Positions 24,030 through 56,075 of a DNA stretch of 64,000 nucleotides are shown here, piece after piece. The notes under the pieces were generated by a model, which worked only from the letters and a program-made list of their open reading frames with translations, ran no database searches and had not been told where the DNA came from. The translations under genes and the position numbers were made by a program. How positions within the stretch are numbered: the first letter of the stretch is position 1; every line of letters starts with the position of its first letter. This DNA is from Flaccisagitta enflata (lineage: Eukaryota > Chaetognatha > Sagittoidea > Aphragmophora): positions 33,852,001 through 33,916,000 of the forward strand of contig OZ231127.1 in the NCBI GenBank assembly GCA_965153355.1, given 5' to 3'.

Positions 24030-24034
<5 letters not shown>
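22847..24034. mobile_element. 1.2-kb inverted duplication with an element at its centre
   Basis: The left arm, about 22847-23145, recurs inverted at about 23760-24034. Shared landmarks are 'caccatcc', 'agtattactctga', 'aaatctttcttgtgg', 'tagatagcata', 'gaattcctgat' and 'gataggtc'. (CA)-rich sequence lies outside both arms. The space between the arms (23155-23735) is a truncated long-TIR/minisatellite element. Confidence 0.88.
23155..23735. mobile_element. Long-TIR minisatellite element, left end truncated
   Basis: The right end is well preserved: 'tctacaggacttcgtcccct', 'ttggggccgctgccctgctc' and, further out, 'gcagggcacgggtaccgctg'. The left end keeps only 'ggtgtccagaacacagggg'. The inside is an array of about 22-24 bp built on 'gatttgggccatttt' / 'aatggcccaaatc', which itself switches orientation near 23400. 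Confidence 0.75.
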
Positions 24035-25142
<1,108 letters not shown>

Positions 25143-25213
25143 AAAGAAGGACAGAAAGAAACAAAAAAACAAAATCGATTAATCGAAAATTCACGGCCGA
25201 TAATCGTCCCCAG

Positions 25214-37171
<11,958 letters not shown>

Positions 37172-37271
37172 AATACTATGGATAATGCAATCAACGCTGC
37201 TTGATAAGATTCATAACGGTTGTGAAGATTTTAGACCAGTCGGAACAAACTAGCTTTCTTTTTTTAGATGC

Positions 37272-37443
37272 TTCATCTGTCCAGCGTACACGTATTTCAT
37301 CACACATCTCTGGATACCCCCCCAAAGAAAATCAAAATACCCATTTTTTCTGACTGTGTCATTTGTCTTCAGGAACATGTGGGCTACTAAAAAAAACAAA
37401 AAACAAAGAAATTCATCTGAAATTTTTTCATTTATATCACTTT
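37272..37443. repeat. Left copy of a ~170-bp inverted repeat (partner 41697-41860)
   Basis: 'cacatctctggatacccccc', 'gaaaatcaaaatacccattt', 'gaacatgtgggctacta' and 'ttcatctgaaattttttcat' all recur inverted at 41697-41860. The pair could mark the ends of a ~4.6-kb unit or be two independent insertions. Confidence 0.8.
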
Positions 37444-37444
37444 C

Positions 37445-39145
37445 TAGGCAAAAAAAAGGTATTTTTAGCACTTTTTGAGCATGAAATTGTATATTAGCAT
37501 AACAAGAGTTCATGCAAAGTCATAGTAAAGTTCTCTATCAAAGGAATATGACTCAAAATCATGTACACAGATAACCCAAAACAAAAATTTGGTCCTGGGA
37601 CCTCTAGAAAATACCGCCGCCACCCCCCTCATATCCCATAGAAAATATACAGGGAAAATTTTTTGCCTATATTTCATTATGGGAAAGGGGGCAGGTGGCG
37701 GCGCCAATTTATAGGGGTTCCAGGGCTAAATTTTTTTCATGGACCACCTGTAAACATGATTTTGGACCATATCCCTCTGATAGAGAACTTTTCTATGACA
37801 TCGCATTTTTTGTTGTTAGGCTATTGTATATACATCTTTGAAAATCTTAAAAAACACCGTAAATGTGTGGCATTAGCTAAAATATATATGTTTTAACCAT
37901 TATCAAAAGTTTTTTTTGGAATGTCCCAAAGATAAGAGCGTAAAAAAGTCAAAAAACGGCAAAATATCGGTTTTTTAGTATTTTTACGTCCTAATTTGTT
38001 AATACAGCATAAAAGCTCCTGAAAAATCCTAGAAATGTGTGGCAATAGCTAAAATTTACATGTTTTAACCCTTATCAAAAAGTTTTTTTAGGAAATCTCA
38101 AAAATAAGAATATAAAAAAAGCAAAAAACAGCAAAACATAGCTTTTTTCAGTATTTTTAAGTCTTAATTTGTTTATACCATATAAAAACTGCTGAAAAAT
38201 CCTAGAAATGTATAGCAACAGCTAGAATATATATGTTCTTACCTTTAAAAAAAAATTTTTTTGGGATATCATAAAGATATGAATATAAAAAAAAGCTAAA
38301 AAACAGCAAAATATCTTTTTTTTTTTCAGTATTTTTAAATCACAATTTGTTCATACAGCATAACAACCCCTGAAAAAAGCCTGGAAATGTGTAGTAGTAG
38401 TCTAAGTGTAACTATTTTCACCCTGAACAACTAGTCATTCACAATACTTTTGTGTTTTGAGCCTTAAAATAGCTTAAAACACTAATATTTTGCTATTTTT
38501 AAGCTATCTTAAGGCTTAAAACACAAAACTATTATGATTGACTAGTTGACTAGTTGAATAGTTATACTCAGACTACTATGATACATTTCCAGGACTTTTC
38601 AGAAATCCTGAAAAAAATGATATTTTGCCGTTTTTTGGTTTTTTTTATGCTCTTGTCTTTAAGATATCCTAAAAAAACTTTTTGAAAAAGGTAAAAACAT
38701 GTATATTATAGCTGTTTCTAGGATTTTTCAGCAGTTTTTATACGATATAAACAAATTAAGACTTAAAAATACTGAAAAAAGCTATGTTTTGCTGTTTTTT
38801 GTTTTTTTTATACTCTTATTTTTGAGATTTCCCAAAAAAACTTTTTGATAAGGGGTAAAACATGTATATGTTAGCTATTGCCACATATTTCTAGGATTTT
38901 TCAGGAGCTTTTATGCTGTATTAACAAATTAGGACATAAAAATATTTAAAAAAAACGATTTTTTGCCATTTTTTGATTTTTTTATGCTCTCATCTTTGGG
39001 ATATTCCATAGAAACTTTTTGATAATGGTGAAAACATATATTATCTAGCTTATGCCACACATTTACGGTGTTTTATGAGATTTTCAAAGCTGTATATACA
39101 ATTTCATGCTCAAAAAGCACTAAAAATACTCTTTTTTGGCTTAAG
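37445..39145. mobile_element. ~1.7-kb palindromic (foldback) element
   Basis: The arms run from 'ggcaaaaaaaaggtattttt' on the left and end inverted with 'aaatactcttttttggct' on the right. The centre is near 38480. Each arm contains a degenerate internal repeat of about 170 bp ('cctgaaaaatcctagaaatg', 'agctaaaatatatatgtttt'). The left arm carries the nested 329-bp insertion at 37495-37823; the right arm preserves the empty site. No coding capacity is seen. Confidence 0.88.
37495..37823. mobile_element. hAT-like MITE, 329 bp, 8-bp target duplication
   Basis: The ends TAGCATAACA and, inverted, TAGCCTAACA, with about 130-bp related arms ('aaagttctctatca', 'tatggtccaaaatcatg'-type blocks), are flanked by TTGTATAT on both sides (37487-37494, 37824-37831). 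The opposite arm of the surrounding palindrome has a single, uninterrupted copy of this site, which shows the pre-insertion state. The octamer fits the nTnnnnAn pattern of hAT targets. Confidence 0.88.
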
Positions 39146-39851
39146 GAGAAGGTATGGTATACAAATAGGCATATTAGATGACTCCTAGATGCATCCCGAA
39201 TCTTGCCATGGTCATGGGAGTCTCAGCCCAATCTCCCACTTCAAGATAAATGTAAGAAGTCATACAAAGAGTGCGCCACCGACTGATTTGAATATATGAA
39301 AAGGAAGTCCTTTTCCATTGCTTTCTAACCATGCATTCAAATGTCTCGGTGGCGCACCTTTAGTTGTACTTTTTTGACCCAAAAAATTTTTATGACATAC
39401 TTTTGTTGTCTGTCAATAGCTGTATCGAATCCTTGATCCACTCATTATGTAGGGTGAGTGTAACATTCCCATCAGTATATCGTAGTGTCTTGACTCTAAT
39501 ACGTCATCAATTTGTGTTTCTGAGAAAAAAATTAGACAAAAAATCTGTGCGAAGAATCATTTCCTTCTCTCAAAAGTGGCTCTTACAAGACTGCAACTAT
39601 TCATTTTTCTTTCTCTCCAGTTTTTCTTTTTTTCTGTTCGCGTTTATTTCGAAGACTCGACCTTTTTTTACTAATTAACTAAACTCGAAACAATGGCGAT
39701 TACGATGATAACGGAGAAGTCGACGGCGCAGAGGTTGCGGTGAGAACGACGATGGCGAGGCAATGACGGTGATGATGATGACGAAGATGACGACGAAAAG
39801 ATGAAGAAGATGACGACGAAAAGATGAAGACGAAGAAAACGGTAACATTGA
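39146..39851. other. No exon recognised
   Basis: Unassigned sequence with a 'gtgcgccaccgactgatt...cggtggcgcacct' inverted pair (about 39271-39359) that suggests a small foldback fragment. Confidence 0.4.
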
Positions 39852-39861
39852 TGACAACAAT

Positions 39862-39909
<48 letters not shown>

Positions 39910-39950
39910 GACAATGTCGACAACATCGACTACAACAACAACAACAAACG

Positions 39951-40029
<79 letters not shown>

Positions 40030-40383
40030 TGACAACAACGAAAACAACAACAACAAAAACAACAACAATGAAAGCAACAACAAAAACGAAAACAACAACA
40101 ACAAAAACGAAAACAACAACAACAAAAACAACAACAACAACGACAGCGACAACGGCAACGACAACGACAACAACATCGACAATGACAACAACAAACAAAC
40201 AACAGACAATGACAACAAACAACAAACAACAGACAATGACAACAACAACAAACAACGAACAACAGACAACAAAAACAAAACAAACAAAAAAAAACAAACA
40301 AAAAACAACAAAAACAAACAACAACCAAAACAAACAAACAACAGACAACCACAAAGACATCAACAACAACAAACAAACAACTG

Positions 40384-40458
<75 letters not shown>

Positions 40459-40459
40459 C

Positions 40460-40492
<33 letters not shown>

Positions 40493-40550
40493 AAACAATA
40501 ACAACAACATCAACAAACAACAGACAACGACAACAACAGTAAAAAGAACA
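39852..40550. repeat. (CAA)n / (CAAA)n compound array
   Basis: About 700 bp of CAA-based repeats with CGA, AAAC and AGAC variants. The long Asn-, Thr- and Val-rich frames on both strands are artefacts. Confidence 0.95.
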
Positions 40551-40765
40551 ATAACAAAAGCGCCAACAGTATTTTACTGTTTAACAACTTTTGTTTCACT
40601 TTCAGCGCAACCGTGTTCTTCAACGCATTTGAATATAAACACTTCTCTCTTCCAGATAACATAGTATCCGATTGGCGTCAACTGACTGCTGCATTGAGAT
40701 GATCACGGTTACCATCAAGACTATCGTGGCCATGGTGGCGCTGAAACTCCAAATCTTTTTACAGA

Positions 40766-40809
40766 ATACAACAACAAGAACAAGGACAACAACAACAACA
40801 ACAACAAGG

Positions 40810-40897
<88 letters not shown>

Positions 40898-40898
40898 C
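40766..40898. repeat. (CAA)n array
   Basis: A CAA array with AAGGA interruptions at its start. Confidence 0.95.
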
Positions 40899-41147
40899 TA
40901 GATAGCCACTACTACATAGATGATTTATTTCACTTAGCACCCATCGCAATCTCTGTATCAAATATTGTTTGTGTTTGTATTTGTGTGGAGGGGGGGTGAA
41001 GTGATCATATGATAATTTTCATTTCAAAAATAAACGTTTCAAGCTGATTTCATCTTGAATGTAAGACGGAACTGTTGACTTAGAGCAGTTGTACAGTGCT
41101 GGTTTGATTTTCAAGAACGAATATGAGAAGCTATGGAAATCTTGTTT

Positions 41148-41365
41148 TAGTTCGCGTGCTACACAACTACGTCAACCACCTGTTGATCCCTCTATCCATC
41201 CGTCCATCTGTCCACCCATCATCCAGCAGTCTGTCCGTTTGTCACGTTTGTTGATTTTGGGTAACTTACAGGTTGCTGCCCCTGTAAAAAAACCTGATTG
41301 GCCTCCCATATTAACAACTTTGCATACCTGCACGCAACTAAAGCTGTTCTATCTGTCCCTGTGTC
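41148..41365 (+). mobile_element. CCGT-core hairpin element, decayed
   Basis: 'agttcgcgtgctacacaact', then CCATCCGTCC-type repeats. The 3' end is unclear. A second partial start follows near 41335. Confidence 0.5.
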
Positions 41366-41696
41366 CATCTGTTGATAGGTCTGTCTGATCAACTGCCAAA
41401 ATTTGCTTCTTAGGCATATATTGCATCTCTGCCCCTGCCAATTGACAAAATAGCTTCTGCATTGCTGCCAATGCCTACTCATACGCATTTACAAGCGTTT
41501 ATCAGATTTTTGACCAACTCGATATGAGGCTGTCACCTTCACAAGTCAGACATGACTTTTTTCAAACAGTTGGCAATGGTTGGCAAGGAAATGCCTAAGA
41601 TTTTTAGAATCAGCGTTGCAGGTTTACCCAAACGTTATATTTTCAGGCTAATCGAGGGTACTTCCATTCCTTCCTCTTAAATAGTGATATAAATGA

Positions 41697-41860
41697 AAAA
41701 ATTTCAGATGAATTTTTTTGTTTTTTGTTTTTTTTTAGTAGCCCACATGTTCCTGAAGACAAATTACACAGTCAGAAAAAATGGGTATTTTGATTTTCTT
41801 TGGGGGGGTATCCAGAGATGTGTGTCATAGAAATACACCGTTATGGCAGGAAACTGCAAT
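41697..41860. repeat. Right copy of the inverted repeat at 37272-37443
   Basis: The reverse complement of the left copy over about 150 bp, sharing 'tcagatgaatttttttg' and 'ccagagatgtgtg'. Confidence 0.8.
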
Positions 41861-49005
<7,145 letters not shown>

Positions 49006-49480
49006 CGCGATGGCGTAGGTGATTGTCTTGTTATGACACGGATGACGGTGGTTGAAGCCGATGCTTCAGTCGGTTATTTGAACTTTGAATTGCGATTTGC
49101 GATGCCACGTCACCCCTTTAACCTTTGATATATTGCTTTAGGTCTTTTGTTTTAGTGGTGAATAGGGACGCATCATGTCTAGATCGTGAAAATGGCGTTG
49201 ATTACGATGGTTATGATGTTAAAATCATGAAAGTGTTAATTTGGTATTAATCAGTCTTACGAAACAGGCACAATCGGCGCTTGAAAGTGTTTCCGGGAAA
49301 ACGCGCCAAGCCCTGTGAGTACAAAGACAAGGACATTTGAAAAGAACACCTGAAAACCCAAGGCATATGTATGAATAGTAATGTTCGCTTTGACTAAAGT
49401 CAAACGATATCTAAAAGAGGTTTTCGTAAGCTCTTAGCCCACCTTTTTTTTAAGAATTCTTCTTCATATCTCTTTTTTTG
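49006..49480. other. Upstream region of the EF-hand gene
   Basis: An in-frame TGA lies about 60 bp upstream of the start codon with no intervening ATG, which supports the chosen start unless an upstream acceptor is used. No TATA box or other core promoter element can be defended. Confidence 0.4.
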
Positions 49481-49730
49481 AGTCGCGTGCTACGCGACTC
49501 TATAAGCCACTTTGTCGGTCCGTCGATCGGTCCGTCGGTCCGTCGGTCCGTCACAGAGTGGTTTTTAAGGCTTTTTATCACGTTTTTGATGGCTCTGAAT
49601 GGCAGAGAAGAAATTTGGAGGTGTAAAAAGCCTTTTTAAAAGTGCTTTTGAAAAAAAATTTGTGTCCGTCTGTCTGCCTGACATTTTTTGAAAGTGCCGA
49701 CGCATGCGACTTAGGTCTAATGACCTTGTT
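49481..49730 (+). mobile_element. CCGT-core hairpin element
   Basis: It starts AGTCGCGTGCTACGCGACTC, then GGTCCGTC repeats. The 3' pairing block is GCATGCGACT (one G-T pair against the 5' end) and it ends 'aatgaccttgtt'. Confidence 0.75.
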
Positions 49731-49779
49731 TAGCTTCATCTTCTTCTTTTTATGTTTTTCTTCTTCTACTATTTCTTTT

Positions 49780-49876
49780 TCTTTTTCTTTTTCTTTTTCT
49801 TTTTCTTTTTCTTTTTCTTTTTCTTTTTCTTTTTCTTTTTCTTTTTCTTTTTCTTTTTCCTTTTCTTTTTCTTTTT
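49780..49876. repeat. (CTTTTT)n array interrupted by an element
   Basis: A hexanucleotide array. The CCGT-core element 49877-50040 is inserted in it and is followed by a further CTTTTTCTT. Confidence 0.93.
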
Positions 49877-50040
49877 AGTTGCGGACACGCAACTCTATAA
49901 GAGACTTTGTCCATCCGTCCATCGGTCCGTCCCTCGGTCCGTCCGTTGGTCCGTCAGCACGTGTTGAAAGCGGGAAACTGCGCATATCCGCCCCTGCCCA
50001 CCCGTCCGCAACTGGTATTGGCCGTGTATCCGGCCTTGTT
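49877..50040 (+). mobile_element. CCGT-core hairpin element, sharp borders
   Basis: Because it sits in a CTTTTT array, its borders are defined: AGTTGCGGACACGCAACT at the left, GGCCGTGTATCCGGCC followed by TTGTT at the right. There is no target duplication beyond possible T residues. Confidence 0.88.
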
Positions 50041-50075
50041 CTTTTTCTTGTTCTCTCTCTCTTTCTTTTTCTTTT

Positions 50076-50286
50076 AAGATGCGTCCACGCATCTCTATAA
50101 GAGGCTTTGTCCGTCCGTCCGTCCGTCCATCCATCTGTCAGCACGAGTCATATATGGCGAAAACTCAAGGAAATCACGCAAAATATTACATTATTGCATT
50201 ATTCCATAAGGTTGATGCAATATTGCATCTTCTTAACAAGCTAAGCCGCATGTGGACGCATCGTTGTACCCCCGGGGTACTTGTTT
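50076..50286 (+). mobile_element. CCGT-core hairpin element, third stem type
   Basis: The 5' hairpin is AGATGCGTCCACGCATCT. The 3' block GTGGACGCAT is the reverse complement of its ATGCGTCCAC. It also has 'ctataagaggctttgt' and CCGT units. The 3' hairpin region differs ('gtacccccggggtac') and it ends 'ttgtt'. Confidence 0.8.
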
Positions 50287-50375
50287 ATTTATATTTTCAT
50301 TTTCATTTTCTTTTTCTTTTTTTCATCTTCTTCTTTTTTTCTTTCTACTTCTTCTCTTTCATCTTCTTTTTCATT

Positions 50376-50560
50376 TTTTCTTTTTCTTTTTCTTTTTCTT
50401 TTTCTTTTTCTTTTTCTTTTTCTTTTTCTTTTTCGTTTTCTTTTTTCTTTTTCTTTTTCTTTTTCTTTTTCTTTTTCTTTTTCTTTTTCTTTTTCTTTTT
50501 CTAAATCTTTCTCTTTGTCTTTGTCTTTGTCTTTTTCTTTTTCTTTTTCTTCTTCTCCTT
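50376..50560. repeat. (CTTTTT)n array
   Basis: A hexanucleotide array with CGTTTT and GTCTTT variants, in a wider polypyrimidine stretch from about 50285. Confidence 0.95.
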
Positions 50561-50855
50561 CTTTACAATATCTCTGACAAAAGTTGATCAAATAACGCAT
50601 GAAAGCTCTGAAAAGATGTTATGAAGGGATACGGATTGAGGGTTGGCTACGGCAGTTGTTTTCAGAATTTTAGGGGCCCTTCCTCCGATGCATAATTTGC
50701 ATTGTTTATAACTTTAAATTCAACGAGAGATTTCACTTCTTTATGCAAATTTTGCACCATGAAAGCAAAGATGGTTACCACTAAGCCATGTGCATGCTGT
50801 TTAAAATCCTGCTTTTGCTTTTCATAAGTGCTTAAACAAGATACCCACAATTTTT
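50561..50855. other. Non-coding, nothing recognised
   Basis: Unassigned sequence between repeats. Confidence 0.4.
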
Positions 50856-51082
50856 AGTCGCGTGCACGCGACTCTACAACCCGCATTGTCTGTTGGTCCG
50901 TCGGTTCGTCCGTCAAACTTTCTTTTTTTATCAGTTTAAGTCAGTTTTAGTTACTTTTGGTCATTCTTAGTCATTCTCCGTCATTCCAAGTCATTGAAAA
51001 TCATTTTAAGTCATATGAAGTCAATTTAGGTCATCCTAAGTTATCTAAATCACGCACGCGACTTATAAGTGTTGGCCTTGTT
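50856..51082 (+). mobile_element. CCGT-core hairpin element, 'aagtcatttt' subfamily
   Basis: The same 18-bp 5' palindrome and the same 3' end ('cgcacgcgacttataagt', 'gttggccttgtt') as 3459-4854, with only about 110 bp of the 'aagtcattttaagtc' array. Confidence 0.88.
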
Positions 51083-51611
51083 AATTGAGGTTCCATTAAC
51101 GAGAGTTGCCGTAATTAAAAAGGTTAAATTAAAGCAGCGACAAGCAGGGATGTCTTGAAATGACTTTATCGAGCCCCTATACATGTAGAAATGATATTTT
51201 GCACTAACTCCCAGTACTGATTGATCGGGTGAATGCGAATGATTTGAAAAGAACGGCAATATCTGGCAAAAACATAATTCCAGTCGTTTTTTTATTAAAA
51301 ATAAAAAACGCGATCGGCGGAAAATTCAATGTTGGGAGAGAGCCAAGTTGTTCCTGTCGCAATTCGTTTTATTATAGTCTAGAAATGAACATTTCCAGTT
51401 AAATGAGATATGCAAGTTCAAATTTATCTGAATAACTTGAATTATTATATCTAATATGATTATGAACAAGCTTATCCCAAATTCCCAATATATCAACGAG
51501 GTAAAGGTCAGTTAACTTATAATAACAGTTTTATCGGTCCCCTTTTTCTGGCTTTGCATGTGATTGAAGGATGGAGAATTTGGAGATAAGCAAGGCCTGG
51601 TACACTGTCAC
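51083..51611. other. Non-coding, nothing recognised
   Basis: AT-rich sequence with no supported exon. Confidence 0.4.
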
Positions 51612-51620
51612 ACACACCCG

Positions 51621-51715
<95 letters not shown>
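51612..51715. repeat. (CA)n microsatellite
   Basis: A CA array, followed at 51770-51795 by (GACA)n. Confidence 0.97.
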
Positions 51716-51717
<2 letters not shown>

Positions 51718-52431
51718 ACATACACACACAGTGTAGCAGCTTGCAAGGATGACTTACCGACACACAGAAAGACAGACAGACAGACAGACAGACACTCTTT
51801 AGTCAAAGACAAAGACCAAAACAAAATCAGACACGTCCGCGTAATAAAGTTAAATAAATCCCTTTTTTACACTTGAGTTTACGACTTCCTCCTCCGCGGC
51901 TTTCTTTTTTCCGAGGTCAAATGAAGTTCAGCTTTTTTTGTTGTGTGTGAAAACATTTACGTATTTCTTACTCTCAGGCTCTCAGTGGCGGTAACCGTTA
52001 ATTTGGTGATTCTTGGCTAAGAGAGAATTTCTCTTTAAAACTGCTTTAGGTAGTCTTCTATGCGCGAATCGATCCACTATTTCCTGGTTGGTCGATTGGT
52101 CCATCCGTCCGTCCGTTCGTCCTGTCCGTCCGTCAGTCCATTCCTTCATTCTTCCGTCTGTACGTCCTCGTCAGTCCTTGTGGTCACAATAATAATTTAG
52201 GGCATGTTTCTACACGTGACAATTGCTTTCATAAAGTGCCGCTCGGACACTCACCGCCGCTATGCCGTTCACTGCCGTTCACTGCCGCTCACTCGCTCAA
52301 TTTCTCACACTCACTTTTGTCACGGATGAAGACAATACCAGTCTTGTTTTGAATTTCGAGTCTAGAAATTTCGCACTGTTGATGAAATTGAATTTGGGTC
52401 GTTTATCCATCGAGTTGTGGAATACAACACC

Positions 52432-52443
52432 ATAAACAACAAT

Positions 52444-52514
<71 letters not shown>

Positions 52515-52536
52515 AAACAACAACAACAATAACAAT

Positions 52537-52574
<38 letters not shown>

Positions 52575-52626
52575 AAACAAAAACAAAAACAAAAACAAAA
52601 ACAAAAACAACAACAACAACAACAAA
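52432..52626. repeat. (CAA)n with (CAAAAA)n block
   Basis: A CAA array with a hexanucleotide CAAAAA segment at 52574-52608. Confidence 0.96.
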
Positions 52627-53205
<579 letters not shown>

Positions 53206-53206
<1 letters not shown>

Positions 53207-53989
53207 ATGCGCGTGTCTGCGCCTAAGTGAGCGAAAGAGAGGGCTTGATTCCAATCGATGCATTCCACACGTGAGAAGCAGATGGCATCGAAGGAAATGG
53301 TGCCAATAAAGCGTAGCCGAACCTGTCAGAGAGCAGATGTCAACAGTCTGAGCAAGAGGGATGGATGGAGAAAGAGAAAATTGAGTTAGGGACACTTCTC
53401 AGGAGTCAGCTCAGTTCGAGATGGTTGATCAATGAGTGAGAGCGTAGATGGAATACACTGTATGTGCGTATGTAATTCAATTCCGTTGCGTTGCGTTAAT
53501 AACACCAGCGAGCGCCCTCAAACATGAGCTTTCATCCTCAAACTCTATCACAAATAAAAGCATGAATGCTGCTTCAGTTGTCCACTTGACGCCATATATT
53601 GGATAGTTAGTTTATCTTACCCAAGCTTGTGCTGGTGTTTTGAAAATGCTTGAAAGATCGCGACAAGATTCTCCTAGAATTGGAAGGGCGATGAACGGAA
53701 AAGGAAAAATAAACAGTTGACTTATCAAGTTTTCTCAATTCCAAGCAAGTTTGAAGAAAGGTGTATCGATTACAGAGAATCCTGAGGATTCGATTCGTTC
53801 AAAGACGTTAGGAGGAAACTGTCATGAACGTGAACAGACGGATGAACGGGCCCGAAATTGAAAATACAGTTTTTTCTTTATTTCTTTTTTCAGCGAAACT
53901 GAGAAGTTACTTGATGCCGATTTGCCTTGGCATATTCTTGAGTTATATGACTAGACGCGTTGATCTGAAAGCGATGAAGAGGTTTGCGT

Positions 53990-53992
<3 letters not shown>
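53206..53992. other. No exon defended
   Basis: A reading stretch at 53893-53990, preceded by 'tttatttcttttttcag', could be an exon (hydrophobic, ending before the CT array). No partner or domain supports it. Confidence 0.3.

Positions 53993-54077
<85 letters not shown>
53993..54077. repeat. (CT)n microsatellite
   Basis: A pure CT array. Confidence 0.97.
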
Positions 54078-54245
54078 AAATAGCTTACTGGCGGCCCGGG
54101 AAAAAAAATCCAATCAGGAATGCTCCCTTTTTTGTCTAAGTTTTGTTGAGTTTTTAAAGACATTAAAATCTTTTTATCAAAAACAAACCTCAGGAGGTCG
54201 TGGCCTTTCTGTCTAGTGTCTACCCATCATCCTCTCGTTGCGAGG

Positions 54246-54251
<6 letters not shown>

Positions 54252-54328
<77 letters not shown>
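54252..54328. repeat. (GA)n microsatellite joined to an element fragment
   Basis: A GA array that runs directly into 'cgggtgggcaggggc', an inverted fragment of the conserved block of the CCGT-core family. Confidence 0.93.
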
Positions 54329-54330
<2 letters not shown>

Positions 54331-54785
54331 GGGTGGGCAGGGGCATCCAACCCCCATCAGCACCCCAACCCCATCCACAAAGAGTATCCAAAACCAGACC
54401 AGGGGGCTCGGGGGAGTTGATTTAAAGCCGTGCAACTTTATACAGTATTAATACACCTCAGTCTAAATACGAACAAATGGACACAACAGAGTCGATAGAG
54501 GCTCAGTTAAAAAGGACACAACGAAAAGGGGTCTTTTGTCGAATTAATGTGTAAAGCCCGACGCCATCTCTCGAAATGAATTGGGGAACTTTTTCGTTGT
54601 GGAAAGAAAAGGCGACCTCAAGAAACAAAAAGTCATAAAAAGATGATAAAAATATCAGGCACAGAGCCACAACCTTTACAAATTATAGGCGCCCGGAACT
54701 GAGGGGGCCCGCAGGGCCTCTCACTAAGAATAAAAAAAGTGAAGGAAGGGTTAGAAAGAATAACTAGTCATCCAAGGATCGCACA

Positions 54786-55302
54786 TGGTCAGCGGTACCC
54801 GATGCCCTGCTGGGAGTGATCCAGTGAAAAAGTGGAGTGAGAGCAGGGCAGCGGCCCCAAAGGGTCAATGTCCTGTAGAACACAGGGGGGAATTTCTATA
54901 CGTCCTGAGGGGGCATATTTCAGGCCTTAGATGACTGATTAAGACCGCTGAAGGCATATTTGAAGGCTGGAGGGCAGAATTAAGGCTTGGAGAGCCGATT
55001 TGAGGTTTGGAGGGCAAATTTAAGCCATGGAGGGCTGATTTTATGCTTGGAGGGCTAATTGAAGGTCTGGAAGGCAGATTTGAGGTCTGGAGGTCAGATT
55101 TGAGGTGGGGGGGGGCTGATTTGAAGCCTGGAAAGCTGATTTGAGGCCTGGAGGGCTGAATTGAGGGCTGGGAGGGCAAATTTGAGGGCTGGGAGAGCGA
55201 ATCTGAGGCCAACGGGGGGGGGGGACGGAAGGACGGACGGACGTATGAAAATTCCCCCCTGTGTTCTACAGGACATCGGCCCTTTGGGGCCGCTGCCCAA
55301 AA
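54786..55302. mobile_element. Long-TIR minisatellite element
   Basis: The left end 'ggtcagcggtacccgatgcc', then 'gcagggcagcggccccaaag' and 'gtcctgtagaacacagggg', is matched inverted by 'cccctgtgttctacaggaca' and 'ccctttggggccgctgccc' at 55256-55300. The outer part of the right end is missing. Inside (54900-55210) are about 13 units of a ~24-bp repeat, 'gatttgaggcctggagggct'. A CCGT/ACGG patch lies just inside the right end. Confidence 0.85.
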
Positions 55303-55672
55303 AAGGGAAGGTAGGAGAAAAAAGAAACAGAAAAAAAAACAACTGAAAAACAAAAAAAAAAAAAATGAATAAACTGAAAAAAGAGTCATTAAGCTGAAAA
55401 GTTTGCTTATCCGACGCAAGTCCAGTCTCCTAGGAACATGAGAGTCGCAAAGAAAATAAAACTCCGATTATTTTGATATCAGTTGAATTTGCCCAATATC
55501 TGTCCATCGTGCTTGAACCTTGAAAATTTTCAGTCAAGCGCGATGGGATGTGTCTGAGATCTCGTAAACCCAAATAGGCCATAGGCTATAGGCTATAGGG
55601 AAAGGCTATTTATAACTGTACTCACACAAGAATGTTAACTTCAAATAAGCGAACGGTAACAAGGTTAATAGT
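55303..55672. other. Non-coding, nothing recognised
   Basis: Unassigned sequence with a triplicated 'ataggctat' near 55580. Confidence 0.4.
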
Positions 55673-56075
55673 AACAAGGCCAACACCTATAAGTCGCGTG
55701 CGGGACATAGATAACTTAATATGACTTTCAATGACTCAGGATGACTTAAAATGACTTGAGATGACTTGCAATAACTAAACAGATAACTTGAAAAGACTAA
55801 AAATGACTTTAACTGACTCAAGATGACTTTCAATGACTCGAGATTATTTAAAATGACTTAAAAAAACTTATGATGACATAAACGACTTAATTGACCTGCT
55901 TGACTTAAGTGACCCAATGTAGGGTAATATGACTTAGAATGACTTAGAATGACTTAGAATGACTTAAAATAACTTAGTATGACTTAGAATGACTTAAAAT
56001 AAATAATAATGACTCAAAGTATAATAAAAAAGTAAAATGTGACGGGTGGACGGATCGACCAACGTATGGACCGCA
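55673..56075 (-). mobile_element. CCGT-core hairpin element, 'aagtcatttt' subfamily, inverted
   Basis: On the minus strand it contains a CCGTCC core, about 290 bp of 'aagtcattttaagtc'-type units and the end 'cgcgacttataggtg', 'ttggccttgtt'. The 5' hairpin is missing. Confidence 0.8.

Noticed and set aside
39671-40664. Several frames of 160-280 residues on both strands
   Set aside because: They are translations of (CAA)n and its complement; composition is set by the repeat.
40620-40733. A 37-residue minus-strand frame with a perfect Kozak-like context (gccaccATGg) and a signal-peptide-like start
   Set aside because: Too short, no recognisable partner exon and no clear donor; it lies between CAA arrays. 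Could be a first exon, but nothing supports it.
53893-53990. A possible exon after a good polypyrimidine tract and cag
   Set aside because: The hydrophobic peptide has no partner; the following CT array gives no credible donor.
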